Notes: generated by a model from the letters alone, not told the origin. 15,321 bases of DNA from DASXBA01 sp036406475 (GCA_036406475.1 DASXBA010000153.1:1-15321); one strand, 5' to 3'; counted from the stretch's first letter, positions 1-7,034 are shown. Numbers and translations are program-made.

Positions 1-140
1 CGATCGAGCGCGGCATCAAGTACGACGACCCGAACATCGGGATCGAGTGGCCCGCCGGAATCGAGCTCCAGCCCTCCGAGCGCGACGCCGGCGCCCCGCT
101 GCTCGAAGAGGTCGAGGCGGAGCTCCCCTTCACCTACTAG
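1..140 (+). CDS. dTDP-4-dehydrorhamnose 3,5-epimerase-like protein, C-terminal fragment
   Basis: The reading frame is open from the window edge (first full codon at base 3) to TAG at 138-140, giving 45 residues. They include YDDPNIGIEWP, then PSERDAGAPLL, and end in ELPFTY. This resembles the C-terminal tail of RmlC/RfbC-type cupin epimerases, which usually carry a D-P-x-x-G-I-x-W-P element followed by an S-E-[KR]-D motif. Members act in dTDP-L-rhamnose synthesis for cell-surface polysaccharide. The catalytic His/Tyr residues lie in the missing N-terminal part, so activity cannot be judged. The stop codon overlaps the stop of the convergent SnoaL-like gene by two bases, leaving no room for a dedicated terminator. 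Confidence 0.68.
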   Translation, partial: IERGIKYDDPNIGIEWPAGIELQPSERDAGAPLLEEVEAELPFTY

Positions 141-526
141 AAGCCGGCGACCTCCAGAGCCTCTGTCCGCTCCGCGAAGGTCTCCGCGCGGACCACCTCG
201 CCCTCCCGCAGGGTCGCCACCTGCCACCAGCGGCCTTCCACCACGGTGTCTGTGCCGGACGGCGCGCCCCGCTGGAGGAGCTCCACGAACACCTTGTCGT
301 CGACCGCCTCGAGGATCTCGGTGGCCTCCATCCTCAGGTCGCCGAAGGTCTCGACCCAGGCCTTGATGAAGCCGATCGCCTGCTCGCCCCGGTACTCGCC
401 GGCGTCCGGCAGCTCGGGGCTGGTGACGAAGACGAAGTCGTCGGAGAACGAATCGACCACGCTGAAGTCCCCGCGGGCGAACGCCTCGTAGATCGTCCGG
501 ACGACCTCGACGTTGGCCTCTGACAC
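137..526 (-). CDS. SnoaL-like / NTF2-fold polyketide cyclase-type protein
   Basis: This 129-residue protein matches the size and layout of small NTF2-like (SnoaL-like) proteins. An N-terminal helix (EVVRTIYEAFARGDF) is followed by an acidic turn with DDFVFV, a GEQAIGFIKAWVETF helix, and curved beta strands toward EGRWWQVATLREGEVV. The family includes ketosteroid-isomerase-like enzymes and many binding proteins, so the ligand and reaction cannot be read from sequence. The start is GTG at 524-526, two bases after the yebC stop, so it is probably translated by coupling in the yebC transcript; no clear ribosome binding site is visible. It is the last gene of the minus-strand run and its stop overlaps that of the convergent epimerase gene. 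Confidence 0.8.
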   Translation of the reverse strand: MSEANVEVVRTIYEAFARGDFSVVDSFSDDFVFVTSPELPDAGEYRGEQAIGFIKAWVETFGDLRMEATEILEAVDDKVFVELLQRGAPSGTDTVVEGRWWQVATLREGEVVRAETFAERTEALEVAGF

Positions 527-528
527 AG

Positions 529-1275
529 CTAGGCCGCGGCCACGCGCTCGAGCACCGCGGCGTCCACGTCGAAGTTGGCGTGCACCGCCTGCACGTCGTC
601 GTGGTCCTCGAGGTCCTCGATCAGCCGGAGAAGCGTCCCGACGTCCGACTCGTCCACCGGCGTCGTGGTCTTGGGCCGCATCACCAGCTCGGCCGACTGG
701 AGCTCGAGCCCCTCCAGGGCTTCACGAACCGCCGCGAAGTCGGCGGGCTCCGTGATGACCTCCCAGACGTCCTCGTCGAGCGAGACGTCCTCGGCGCCGG
801 CGTCGATCGCGGCGATCAGGTCGTCCTCGCCGTAGCGCCCCGCGTCGAGCACGAGCTCGCCCTTCTTCTCGAACGTCCAGGCAACCGAGCCGGGCTCGCC
901 GAGGTTGCCGCCGCGCGACGTGAACGCGTGGCGGACCTCGGCGCTCGTGCGGTTGCGGTTGTCGGTCAGCGCCTCGACGAGGATCGCGACGCCACCCGGC
1001 CCGTAGCCCTCGTAGGTGACGTCCTCGAAGGCCTCGGCGTCGGCGTCGGCGCCCGTCCCCTTGGCGATGGCGCGCTCGATGTTGTCCTTGGGCATCGATG
1101 CGTCGCGCGCCTTCTGGATTGCGAGGGCGAGCGCCGGATTCCCGTCCGGATCGCCGCCACCGTCCCGCGCGGCCACCTGAATGGCCCGCGCAAGCTTCGT
1201 GAACAGCTTCCCGCGCTTGGCATCAACAGCGCGCTTCTTGTGCTTGATGCTGGCCCACTTCGAATGTCCTGACAT
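529..1275 (-). CDS. yebC: YebC/PmpR-family protein
   Basis: A full-length 248-residue YebC/TACO1-family protein. The diagnostic N-terminus MSGHSKWASIKHKK is followed by the basic helix AVDAKRGKLFTKLAR, then PKDNIERAIAKGTG, YEGYGPGGVAILVEALTDNRNRT (positions about 88-110) and the conserved GGNLGEPGSVAW segment. Members were described as DNA-binding transcriptional regulators (PmpR). More recent work on several members implicates them in easing ribosome stalling, and either role is possible here. ATG is at 1273-1275 with no strong ribosome binding site. In many actinobacteria yebC follows pdxT and precedes ruvCAB; here an aminopeptidase separates it from pdxT, and a SnoaL-like gene rather than ruvC follows. 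Confidence 0.96.
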   Translation of the reverse strand: MSGHSKWASIKHKKRAVDAKRGKLFTKLARAIQVAARDGGGDPDGNPALALAIQKARDASMPKDNIERAIAKGTGADADAEAFEDVTYEGYGPGGVAILVEALTDNRNRTSAEVRHAFTSRGGNLGEPGSVAWTFEKKGELVLDAGRYGEDDLIAAIDAGAEDVSLDEDVWEVITEPADFAAVREALEGLELQSAELVMRPKTTTPVDESDVGTLLRLIEDLEDHDDVQAVHANFDVDAAVLERVAAA

Positions 1276-1302
1276 GGCCAGCCGAGTCTAGAGCGGAGTG
1301 AG

Positions 1303-1363
1303 TAGACGCTAGTCGCTAGTCGCTAGGAACGGCCGAGCCCACAGCCCTAGCGACTAGCGTCTA
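1303..1363. repeat. 17-bp inverted repeat built from short tandem units
   Basis: In the gap between the M29 stop and the yebC start, TAGACGCTAGTCGCTAG (1303-1319) is exactly complementary in reverse to 1347-1363. The left arm continues with a further copy of the unit, so 1314-1326 can also pair with 1347-1359 around a 20-nt loop. A third partial copy (GACTAGCGACTC) runs into the M29 stop codon at 1376-1378. The arms are low-complexity iterations of a heptamer, GCTAGTC, and its complement. There is no T-tract, so this is not a typical intrinsic terminator. It could be a palindromic repetitive element, an mRNA-stabilising hairpin or a slippage product. The arms and spacing are read directly; the role is unknown. 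Confidence 0.85.
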
Positions 1364-1375
1364 ACGACTAGCGAC

Positions 1376-2479
1376 TCAAACGCTGAACTTCCCGTCCCGC
1401 TGCAGCTCGGTGCCGTCGACCGTGATTGCGCCACCGTTGCGCAGATCACAAACCATGTCCCAATGGACGGCGGAGTCGTTCGTTCCGCCGGACTCGGGGT
1501 AGGCCATCCCGATCGCCATGTGGACCGTGCCGCCGATCTTCTCGTCGAGCAGGATCTCCTTGGTGCCGGTTGCGATGCCGTAGTTCGTGCCGATGCCGAG
1601 CTCGCCGAGGCGGCGGGCGCCGTCGTCGGAGTCGAGCATCTCGTGGAGGAACTCCTCGCCCTGCTCGGCCGTGGCGTCCACCACCTTGCCGCCCTCGAAG
1701 CGGAAGCGCACTCCCGAGACCTCGCGGCCGCCATAGGTCGCCGGGAAGGAGAACGACACCTCTCCCTCGACCGAGTCCTCGATCGGGCCCGTGAAGAACT
1801 CGCCGTCGGGCATGTTGTGTTCGCCCACGCACGGGATCCAGGTGCGCTCGGCCACACCGAGCTTGATGTCGGTGCCGGGCGCCGTGATCCGCACCTCTTC
1901 CTTCCCCTGGATCCACTCGGTGAGCCGGTTGACCTCGTCGGACTGGCGCTGCCAGGCCGTGAGCGGATCGCCGTCCGTGGCCAGGCAGGCGCCGTAGTAG
2001 AAGTCCTCGTACTCGGGCAGCGACATCCCGGCCTCGCTCGCGTAGGCATGGGTCGGGAACAGCGTGAGCGACCAGCGATATTCGCCCGCGGCCGCCCGCT
2101 TCATCGAGGTCTCCATCAGCGGCTTGCGCGCCTTCTGTGCCCGCGCCTGGCGCTTCGGGTCGGAGCGGGAGAGCTCGCGCGTGTTGACGTCGGACATGAT
2201 CGCGATCCGGACGTCCGAGTTCTCCGCGGCCCAGGTGGCCGTCGGCGGGATCCAGTCGAGCTGGTCGTCGGAGGCGAGGCCGTAGAACGCCGCGGCTGCC
2301 CCCTCCGTGGTGAGCTGCATGATCGGCCGCCCCCCGGCGCGCAGCACCTCCTCGTACACAGCCTGCACGAGCGGCTCGGCGCTCGTGGTGGACTGGATGA
2401 TGCAGACATCGCCCTCCTGCACCTTCGTCGAGTAGCGCACGAGGATGGCCGCGAGCGCGTCTATGCGTGGGTCCTTCAA
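1376..2479 (-). CDS. M29-family metallo-aminopeptidase (AmpS/aminopeptidase T type)
   Basis: This 367-residue protein has the length and layout of M29 aminopeptidases, which remove N-terminal residues using two metal ions. Candidate metal ligands are E227 (PDGEFFTGP), E293 (GELGIGTN), H320 (TVHMAIG), Y327, H339 and D341 (HWDMV). Their spacing closely follows that of characterised members, so the enzyme looks intact. No signal peptide is visible, suggesting a cytoplasmic location. The start is TTG at 2477-2479, overlapping the pdxT stop by 4 bases. Purine-rich GGAAGG lies 8 bases upstream and GGAGG abuts the start codon. The overlap suggests translational coupling to pdxT, although peptide trimming has no obvious role in vitamin B6 synthesis. 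Confidence 0.93.
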   Translation of the reverse strand: MKDPRIDALAAILVRYSTKVQEGDVCIIQSTTSAEPLVQAVYEEVLRAGGRPIMQLTTEGAAAAFYGLASDDQLDWIPPTATWAAENSDVRIAIMSDVNTRELSRSDPKRQARAQKARKPLMETSMKRAAAGEYRWSLTLFPTHAYASEAGMSLPEYEDFYYGACLATDGDPLTAWQRQSDEVNRLTEWIQGKEEVRITAPGTDIKLGVAERTWIPCVGEHNMPDGEFFTGPIEDSVEGEVSFSFPATYGGREVSGVRFRFEGGKVVDATAEQGEEFLHEMLDSDDGARRLGELGIGTNYGIATGTKEILLDEKIGGTVHMAIGMAYPESGGTNDSAVHWDMVCDLRNGGAITVDGTELQRDGKFSV

Positions 2480-3045
2480 CCTCCGTTCCTTCCGTTCGAC
2501 AGCTCCACGAGCCAGCGGTGCAGGCTGTCGTCGCCGGTCAGCTCCGGGTGAAACGCCACCGCTATGACGTTCCCCTGGCGCACCGCGACAGCGTGTCCAT
2601 CCAGCTCGGCCAGCACCTCCACCTCGGCCCCGCTTTCCTCGACCCAGGGCGCGCGGATGAACACCGCCCGCAGGGGGCCGAAGCCGTTCAGGTCGAGGTC
2701 GGACTCAAAGCTCTGAACTTGACGACCGAACGCGTTCCTGCGGGAGCTCAGGTCGAGCAGGCCCAGGTGCTCGCGGTCGAGCATGATCAGGCCGGCGCAG
2801 GTGCCGAGCGTCGGCTTGCCCGAGCGGATCAGCTCACGGAGCGGCTCCGCCAGCTCCTCGCGCTCGATGCCGATCGTCATCGTGGTGGATTCCCCTCCTG
2901 GGATCACGAGCCCGTCCAACCCTTCCAGATCCTCGCGGGTCCGGACAGCACGAGCTTCTGCTCCAAGACGCTCGAGAACCTTGGCGTGGGCCTCGAAGTC
3001 GCCCTGGAGCGCCAGTACCCCAATTGTCGTCTCGGGCTCCTTCAC
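2476..3045 (-). CDS. pdxT: Pyridoxal 5'-phosphate synthase glutaminase subunit PdxT
   Basis: A complete 189-residue class I glutaminase. It hydrolyses glutamine and passes ammonia to PdxS for ribose-5-phosphate-dependent PLP synthesis. The N-terminus IGVLALQGDF and the oxyanion segment PGGESTT (about 49-55) are present. The nucleophile is C83 in GTCAGLI, and the H166/E168 pair sits in AFHPEL, so the catalytic triad is intact. The start is GTG at 3043-3045; the only nearby ATG (3054-3056) is out of frame and soon meets a stop. No good ribosome binding site is seen. The gene lies 41 bases after the pdxS stop, across a short hairpin, and its end overlaps the aminopeptidase start by 4 bases. Confidence 0.97.
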   Translation of the reverse strand: MKEPETTIGVLALQGDFEAHAKVLERLGAEARAVRTREDLEGLDGLVIPGGESTTMTIGIEREELAEPLRELIRSGKPTLGTCAGLIMLDREHLGLLDLSSRRNAFGRQVQSFESDLDLNGFGPLRAVFIRAPWVEESGAEVEVLAELDGHAVAVRQGNVIAVAFHPELTGDDSLHRWLVELSNGRNGG

Positions 3046-3061
3046 GAGGGGAGCATGGTAG

Positions 3062-3086
3062 CCAGGGGCGGGACCCTCCCGCCTGG
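3062..3086 (-). other. Imperfect hairpin between pdxS and pdxT
   Basis: The pdxS-pdxT spacer holds an inverted repeat: CCAGG plus GCGGGA on the left pairs with TCCCGC plus CTGG on the right, with a two-base G bulge and a 3-base loop. It begins right after the pdxS stop codon on the minus strand. No T-tract follows, so full termination is unlikely. Partial attenuation or mRNA end protection that lowers PdxT relative to PdxS is possible but is only inference. Confidence 0.4.
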
Positions 3087-3974
3087 TTACCAGCCGCGCT
3101 GCTGGAGAAGCCCGCCGGACTCCTCGAGCGAGGAGATCTCGAGCCCCTGCATCGGCTCGCCGAGCTCACGCGACGCCGCCGCCACGCGCTCGGCGTCCTC
3201 GTAATGGGTGGTCGCCTCGACGATGGCCCGGGCGCGGCGCTCGGGATCGGACGACTTGAAGATCCCCGAGCCCACGAAGTTGCCCTCGGCGCCGAGCTGC
3301 ATCATCAGCGCCGCGTCGGCGGGGGTGGCGATGCCGCCGGCGCAGAAGAGCACGACGGGGAGCTTGCCCTGCTGCGCGACCTGCTGCACCAGGTCGAGCG
3401 GCGACTGGAGCTCCTTTGCCGCCGTCGGCAGCTCGGACTCGTCGAGCGTGCCCAGCCGCTTGATCTCGCCGGTGATCAGCCGGATGTGGCGGACCGCCTC
3501 GACCACGTTGCCGGTGCCGGCCTCTCCCTTGGAGCGGATCATCGCGGCGCCCTCGGCGATGCGACGGAGCGCCTCGCCCAGATTCGTGGCACCGCAGACG
3601 AACGGCACCTTGAACGGCCACTTGTCGATGTGGTTGGCCTCGTCGGCGGGCGTCAGCACCTCGGACTCGTCGATGTAGTCCACCTCGAGCGCCTCGAGCA
3701 CCTGGGCCTCCGCGAAATGGCCGATCCGCGCCTTGGCCATCACCGGGATGGTCACCGCGCTCTTGATCTCCTCGATCTTGGTGGGGTCCGCCATGCGCGC
3801 CACGCCGCCATCGGCGCGGATGTCCGCGGGCACCCGCTCGAGCGCCATCACCGCGGCGGCGCCGGCCTGCTCGGCGATCCTGGCCTGCTCGGCGCTGACC
3901 ACGTCCATGATCACGCCGCCCTTGAGCATCTCGGCCAGGCCGGCCTTTACGCGGAAGGTGGCTACGTCCTTCAT
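3087..3974 (-). CDS. pdxS: Pyridoxal 5'-phosphate synthase lyase subunit PdxS
   Basis: A complete 295-residue PdxS, the TIM-barrel subunit that joins ribose 5-phosphate, glyceraldehyde 3-phosphate and ammonia into PLP as a dodecamer with PdxT. D24 (VIMDVV), K81 (MAKARIGH) and K149 (IRSKGEAGTGN) fall at the same numbers as the functional residues of the Bacillus subtilis enzyme. The phosphate-binding GNFVGSGIFKSSDP segment is near residues 230-245. The C-terminal LLQQRGW tail is typical. ATG is at 3972-3974, with no strong ribosome binding site in front, so a short-leader or leaderless message is possible. It lies 60 bases downstream of an RpiR-type regulator on the same strand and is followed by pdxT. 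Confidence 0.98.
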   Translation of the reverse strand: MKDVATFRVKAGLAEMLKGGVIMDVVSAEQARIAEQAGAAAVMALERVPADIRADGGVARMADPTKIEEIKSAVTIPVMAKARIGHFAEAQVLEALEVDYIDESEVLTPADEANHIDKWPFKVPFVCGATNLGEALRRIAEGAAMIRSKGEAGTGNVVEAVRHIRLITGEIKRLGTLDESELPTAAKELQSPLDLVQQVAQQGKLPVVLFCAGGIATPADAALMMQLGAEGNFVGSGIFKSSDPERRARAIVEATTHYEDAERVAAASRELGEPMQGLEISSLEESGGLLQQRGW

Positions 3975-4034
3975 CAGGCCAGGATGGTAGCCCGCGCCGT
4001 CAGGACGCCTAGGTCGTACACCCGGCGTTTGTAT

Positions 4035-4883
4035 CTACTTCAGGCGGAACGCCCTGATGCGATCCGCGTAGGCGGGCTCGTCCAGCGCGTAGATCCCGTA
4101 AGCCAGCGCCTGGATCACGCTCAGCAGGGCGCTGTGCGAGCGCACGTAGGCCGGGCTGTTCGACGAGTAGTAGAGCTTGTGGTCGGCGAGCTTGGCGATC
4201 TCGGAGAGGGTCGCGTCGGAGATCGCGATCGTCGCCGCGCGCCGGTTGCGGGCGAGCTTCAGGGCTCGCACCACGAGCGGATGCGGCCGGCCGGCGGAGA
4301 AGCCCACCAGCACGGTCTTGTCGTCGACCCTGCCGAGGCGCGCGAGTCCCTCCTGGCTCGGGCTCGCAACCACCTCCGCGCGCAGGTCGAGCAGCATCAG
4401 CAGGTGGCGAAGGTAGCTCGCGAAGAAGGCCATCTGGTCGGTGCCGCAGAGGACGATCCGCTCGGCTCCCGAGATCAGCTCCGCGGAGGCCGCCACCTCG
4501 TCGCGGTCGACCTTGCGCGCCGTCTCCTCCATGTTCGCGTGGTCGGCGGCGAGCGCCGCCTCGAACTCGGTCTGGTCGATCGGGAACAGCGGGGCTCCGG
4601 CCGGCTCGACTCCTCCGCCCAGCTCGCGCGCGCGCCGGTATTCGTCGCGCGCCGCGGCCTGGAGCTCCGGGAAGCCCTCGAAGCCGAGCGCCTGCGCGAA
4701 GCGCACCACCGTCGACGACGAGGTGTTGGCGCGCCGGGCCAGCTCCTCCGCCGTGTGGAACGCAGCCTCCTCGAGGTGGTCGACGATGTACTGGCCGACG
4801 TCCTTCTGCGAGCGCGAGAACTCGTCGAAACGTTGGCGGATCTCCTCGGAGACGGTGAGCGCGGTTGTGGTCGAGCGGGTCAC
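4035..4883 (-). CDS. MurR/RpiR-family transcriptional regulator (HTH + SIS)
   Basis: A 282-residue regulator from GTG at 4881-4883. Residues about 12-80 form the RpiR-type helix-turn-helix (FHTAEELARRANTSSSTVVRFAQALGFEGFPEL). Residues about 128-265 form a sugar-isomerase (SIS) domain (AERIVLCGTDQMAFFASYLRH; DKTVLVGFSAGRPHPLVVRAL). Family members bind phosphosugars through SIS and control sugar catabolism or murein recycling. The frame stays open 78 codons further upstream, but that part is Ser/Arg-rich, lies antisense to the divergent 4966-5247 gene and precedes the conserved domain, so I exclude it. An in-frame TTG two codons upstream of the GTG (4887-4889) is an alternative. No ribosome binding site is obvious. 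pdxS follows after 60 bases on the same strand. Confidence 0.88.
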   Translation of the reverse strand: MTRSTTTALTVSEEIRQRFDEFSRSQKDVGQYIVDHLEEAAFHTAEELARRANTSSSTVVRFAQALGFEGFPELQAAARDEYRRARELGGGVEPAGAPLFPIDQTEFEAALAADHANMEETARKVDRDEVAASAELISGAERIVLCGTDQMAFFASYLRHLLMLLDLRAEVVASPSQEGLARLGRVDDKTVLVGFSAGRPHPLVVRALKLARNRRAATIAISDATLSEIAKLADHKLYYSSNSPAYVRSHSALLSVIQALAYGIYALDEPAYADRIRAFRLK

Positions 4884-4965
4884 GGCCAAGGGATTCGCTT
4901 GAGCGGGGCGAGTTCCTTCCGCGCCGAGGTGTGACGCCGCTGCCTGCGGGCATAAGGGCGCTGCG

Positions 4966-5247
4966 ATGACATCCGAACGAGCGCAGGCATACGGGCGGCT
5001 GATGCGAAGGCTGCGGTCGTCCGGCAGGTCGGAGCTACTGCCGCACGAGGAGGAGCAGATCCGCGAGGCCGCGGACGCGCTCCTGTTCTCGGACGGCGAC
5101 CGGGACGACGAGCACACGCTCGACTCGCTCGCCTGCGCTGTGAGGCTGATCGAGGCGCTCGTGCGGGTGGGCCGCTGGCACGAAGCGCCCGCTCAGATGA
5201 TGCTGCGCGACCTTCAGGCCTGCGGGCCGCTGGCGCCGGTGTCCTGA
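4966..5247 (+). CDS. Small helical conserved-type hypothetical protein
   Basis: A 93-residue protein starting at ATG 4966, with an AAGGG stretch about 8 bases upstream. It reads as two or three amphipathic helices: AQAYGRLMRRLRSS, then LLPHEEEQIREAADALLFSDG, then LACAVRLIEALVRVGRW. It ends in LRDLQACGPLAPVS. There is no membrane segment and no recognisable catalytic motif. I recall similar short acidic-helical proteins in actinobacteria but cannot assign a function. It is divergent from the RpiR regulator with 82 bases between the starts. Its last 34 bases overlap the 3' end of the convergent zinc-ribbon gene. Confidence 0.72.
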   Translation: MTSERAQAYGRLMRRLRSSGRSELLPHEEEQIREAADALLFSDGDRDDEHTLDSLACAVRLIEALVRVGRWHEAPAQMMLRDLQACGPLAPVS

Positions 5248-5450
5248 GCCGCGAAGCGGCGGTCGCTCGCGACCACGGCGTCGAGGGTGCGCCGGTCCTC
5301 GACCTGGCTCGCGGCACGGCACGACGGGCAGCTCACGGCGACGTGCCGGCCGAGCGCCCAGAAGTACGCCCTTGCGCCCATCGTCGTCGCCGCCCCGCAC
5401 GCCGGGCACTGCAGCTGAACGTGATCCTCGTCCCAGTCGATCGGCCGCAT
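5214..5450 (-). CDS. Small zinc-ribbon protein
   Basis: A 78-residue protein with two Cys pairs, CPAC (about residues 15-18) and CPSC (about 41-44). They are separated by an aromatic segment, RAYFWALGRHVAV, which is a plausible zinc ribbon. The C-terminal half is short and polar. ATG at 5448-5450 is preceded on the minus strand by a strong GGGAGGGGG ribosome binding site at 5458-5466, seven bases away, which supports real translation. Function is unknown; such ribbons may bind nucleic acid or a protein partner. The gene's 3' end overlaps the convergent 93-residue gene, and its start lies 46 bases after the stop of the beta-helix gene on the same strand. Confidence 0.7.
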   Translation of the reverse strand: MRPIDWDEDHVQLQCPACGAATTMGARAYFWALGRHVAVSCPSCRAASQVEDRRTLDAVVASDRRFAAQDTGASGPQA

Positions 5451-5496
5451 TTCGCGACCCCCTCCCGCCTCTGCCGGACAGTCACGCGATCTTAGC

Positions 5497-6972
5497 TCAG
5501 CGCAGCTCGTCCGAGCCGGCGTCTCGCGCCTTGCCCCGCGGCCGCCGCTGGCGGTCGATGTCGTCGCCGAGGTTGGAGTAGGCGGCGGACACCCGGTCGA
5601 CGGCCGCGCCGCCGGTCAGGTGGTAGTCGAAGCCGGGCCCGTCGATCGCCCTCCGGAACGGCATCGCGCCGCCGTTGAGGCTGCGGTCGGTGGAGTTGCA
5701 GGTGCCGTTCTGGAAGACGTTGGCGCGGTAGACGACGCCGCCGTAGCAGCCGCCGGGGTCCTTCGCGAGGTTGCCGATCACGCGCACTCCCGAGTAACTC
5801 GGTCCCGGCGCGCCGTCGTTGAGGTTGATGTGCGTGTTGATCGAGTTGTGGCGGATCAACACGTTGCGCCACGGCCCGCCGCCGGAGAACTCCACGGCGC
5901 GTGAGCTGTTGACGCGGCCCGCCGGATCCGTCGGCGCCGCGAACCAGTTGTTCTCGAGCGTCACGTTCGAGATGTCGCCGTTGAACGGCTGGAAGAAGAT
6001 GTCGAAGATCGAGCAGTTCCTGAACCTGGAGTTGCGGACGGTGATGTTCCGGCCCGCACCGACGATCAGGCACTCGATGTGGCAGGCATCCAGGTCGTAG
6101 GACTGGATGTCGTGGAAGTTGACGCCGTCGATGAGGATGTTCGAGGGCATCGTCGGCGCGTTCTTGCGGATGCCGTTGTTGCTGCCGCCATAGGGGCCGC
6201 CGCAGTCGCTCGCCGGCCCGTAGTCGCCGCCGAGCACGCGCACGTTGGTGGCCGAGTCGATCGTGAAGTTGCGCCCGTTCATCCCCGCGAAGGTCACGTC
6301 GTCGACCGGGACCGGGCCGTCGTAGGGCACGTCGGTGTCATTGGCGCTCATGCCGTAGAAGGCGATGTGCGAGCCGTAGTCGCGGATGTTCCCCTGGACG
6401 ACGACGTGCGCGCCACGCGCGGGCACCAGATAGACGTCAGCGGGCGACGTCTTGGCCGGGTCGTGCCGGATCGTCTGCTCCGGATAGGCGCCGCCGGCGA
6501 CCTCCACGGGATAGCCGGGCGCGGCCTGGCGATAGCCGCGGTCGAAGGAGCGGCAGGGAAGGGCGCGGGTGCAGGGCCCGAGGTCGTTGCCCAGCGGGCT
6601 GAGGAACACCCGCGGTGTCGGCAGCTTGGGCAGCTGGGGGAAGGGCGCGACGGCCGCGGGCCGGTGGCGCACGCGCACCTTGCGGCGGACACAGCGGTGG
6701 CGGCGGCAGGCGCGCACGAGCACCCGCTTGCGGGTCGTCCGGCAGCGGCGTGCATGGCGCTTGGCGGCGCGACGCAGCCTGATGCGGAAGCTGTGCCTGC
6801 CCCGAAGCCGGCGACTGCCGCAGTTACCGCGGTAGGCGGTCCGCACAGAGGTGGCGTGTCGCACCCGGCCGGTCACGAGCACGCTCTTGCCGCTGGCGCT
6901 GATCGTGGCCTTCAGATGGCTCAGCTTCGGGCGCGCGGCGAGAGCCGGCGGCGCGAGCAGTGCGGCGAGCAC
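5497..6972 (-). CDS. Secreted right-handed beta-helix protein with basic Cys-containing N-terminal region
   Basis: About 491 residues from the only standard start, GTG at 6970-6972. The N-terminus LAALLAPPALAARP is the end of a signal peptide. Residues about 38-104 are extremely Arg-rich with four Cys (51, 77, 89, 94). From about 120 the protein resembles pectate-lyase-like beta helices, with repeated short strands such as NFTIDSATNVRVLGG, NITVRNSRFRN, NVTLENNWF and NVLIRHNSI. The final segment (AAVDRVSAAYSNLGDDIDRQ.RP) resembles the choice-of-anchor Q end domain of surface proteins. Enzymatic polysaccharide cleavage is possible but no catalytic set is evident. The frame continues upstream of the GTG as KRTLVGIGCLGV, which would complete the signal peptide, but holds no ATG, GTG or TTG, so the true start is uncertain. 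Confidence 0.82.
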   Translation of the reverse strand: MLAALLAPPALAARPKLSHLKATISASGKSVLVTGRVRHATSVRTAYRGNCGSRRLRGRHSFRIRLRRAAKRHARRCRTTRKRVLVRACRRHRCVRRKVRVRHRPAAVAPFPQLPKLPTPRVFLSPLGNDLGPCTRALPCRSFDRGYRQAAPGYPVEVAGGAYPEQTIRHDPAKTSPADVYLVPARGAHVVVQGNIRDYGSHIAFYGMSANDTDVPYDGPVPVDDVTFAGMNGRNFTIDSATNVRVLGGDYGPASDCGGPYGGSNNGIRKNAPTMPSNILIDGVNFHDIQSYDLDACHIECLIVGAGRNITVRNSRFRNCSIFDIFFQPFNGDISNVTLENNWFAAPTDPAGRVNSSRAVEFSGGGPWRNVLIRHNSINTHINLNDGAPGPSYSGVRVIGNLAKDPGGCYGGVVYRANVFQNGTCNSTDRSLNGGAMPFRRAIDGPGFDYHLTGGAAVDRVSAAYSNLGDDIDRQRRPRGKARDAGSDELR

Positions 6973-7034
6973 GCCAAGGCATCCGATCCCGACGAGAGTT
7001 CGCTTCGCGATCTCTCAGAAGCTACTGCCTGGCG

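Noticed and set aside
1303..1378. CRISPR-like array
   Set aside because: The units are heptamers with no regular spacers and they form an inverted repeat, not direct repeats; no cas genes are nearby.
3024..4934. 636-codon plus-strand open frame
   Set aside because: It runs antisense through pdxS and the RpiR regulator, both strongly recognised. Its translation is Arg/Leu/Gly/His-rich without domains, as expected for a high-GC shadow frame.
4884..5117. 78-codon N-terminal extension of the RpiR regulator
   Set aside because: Ser/Arg-rich, no domain, and antisense to the divergent 93-residue gene; the HTH begins just after the GTG at 4881-4883.
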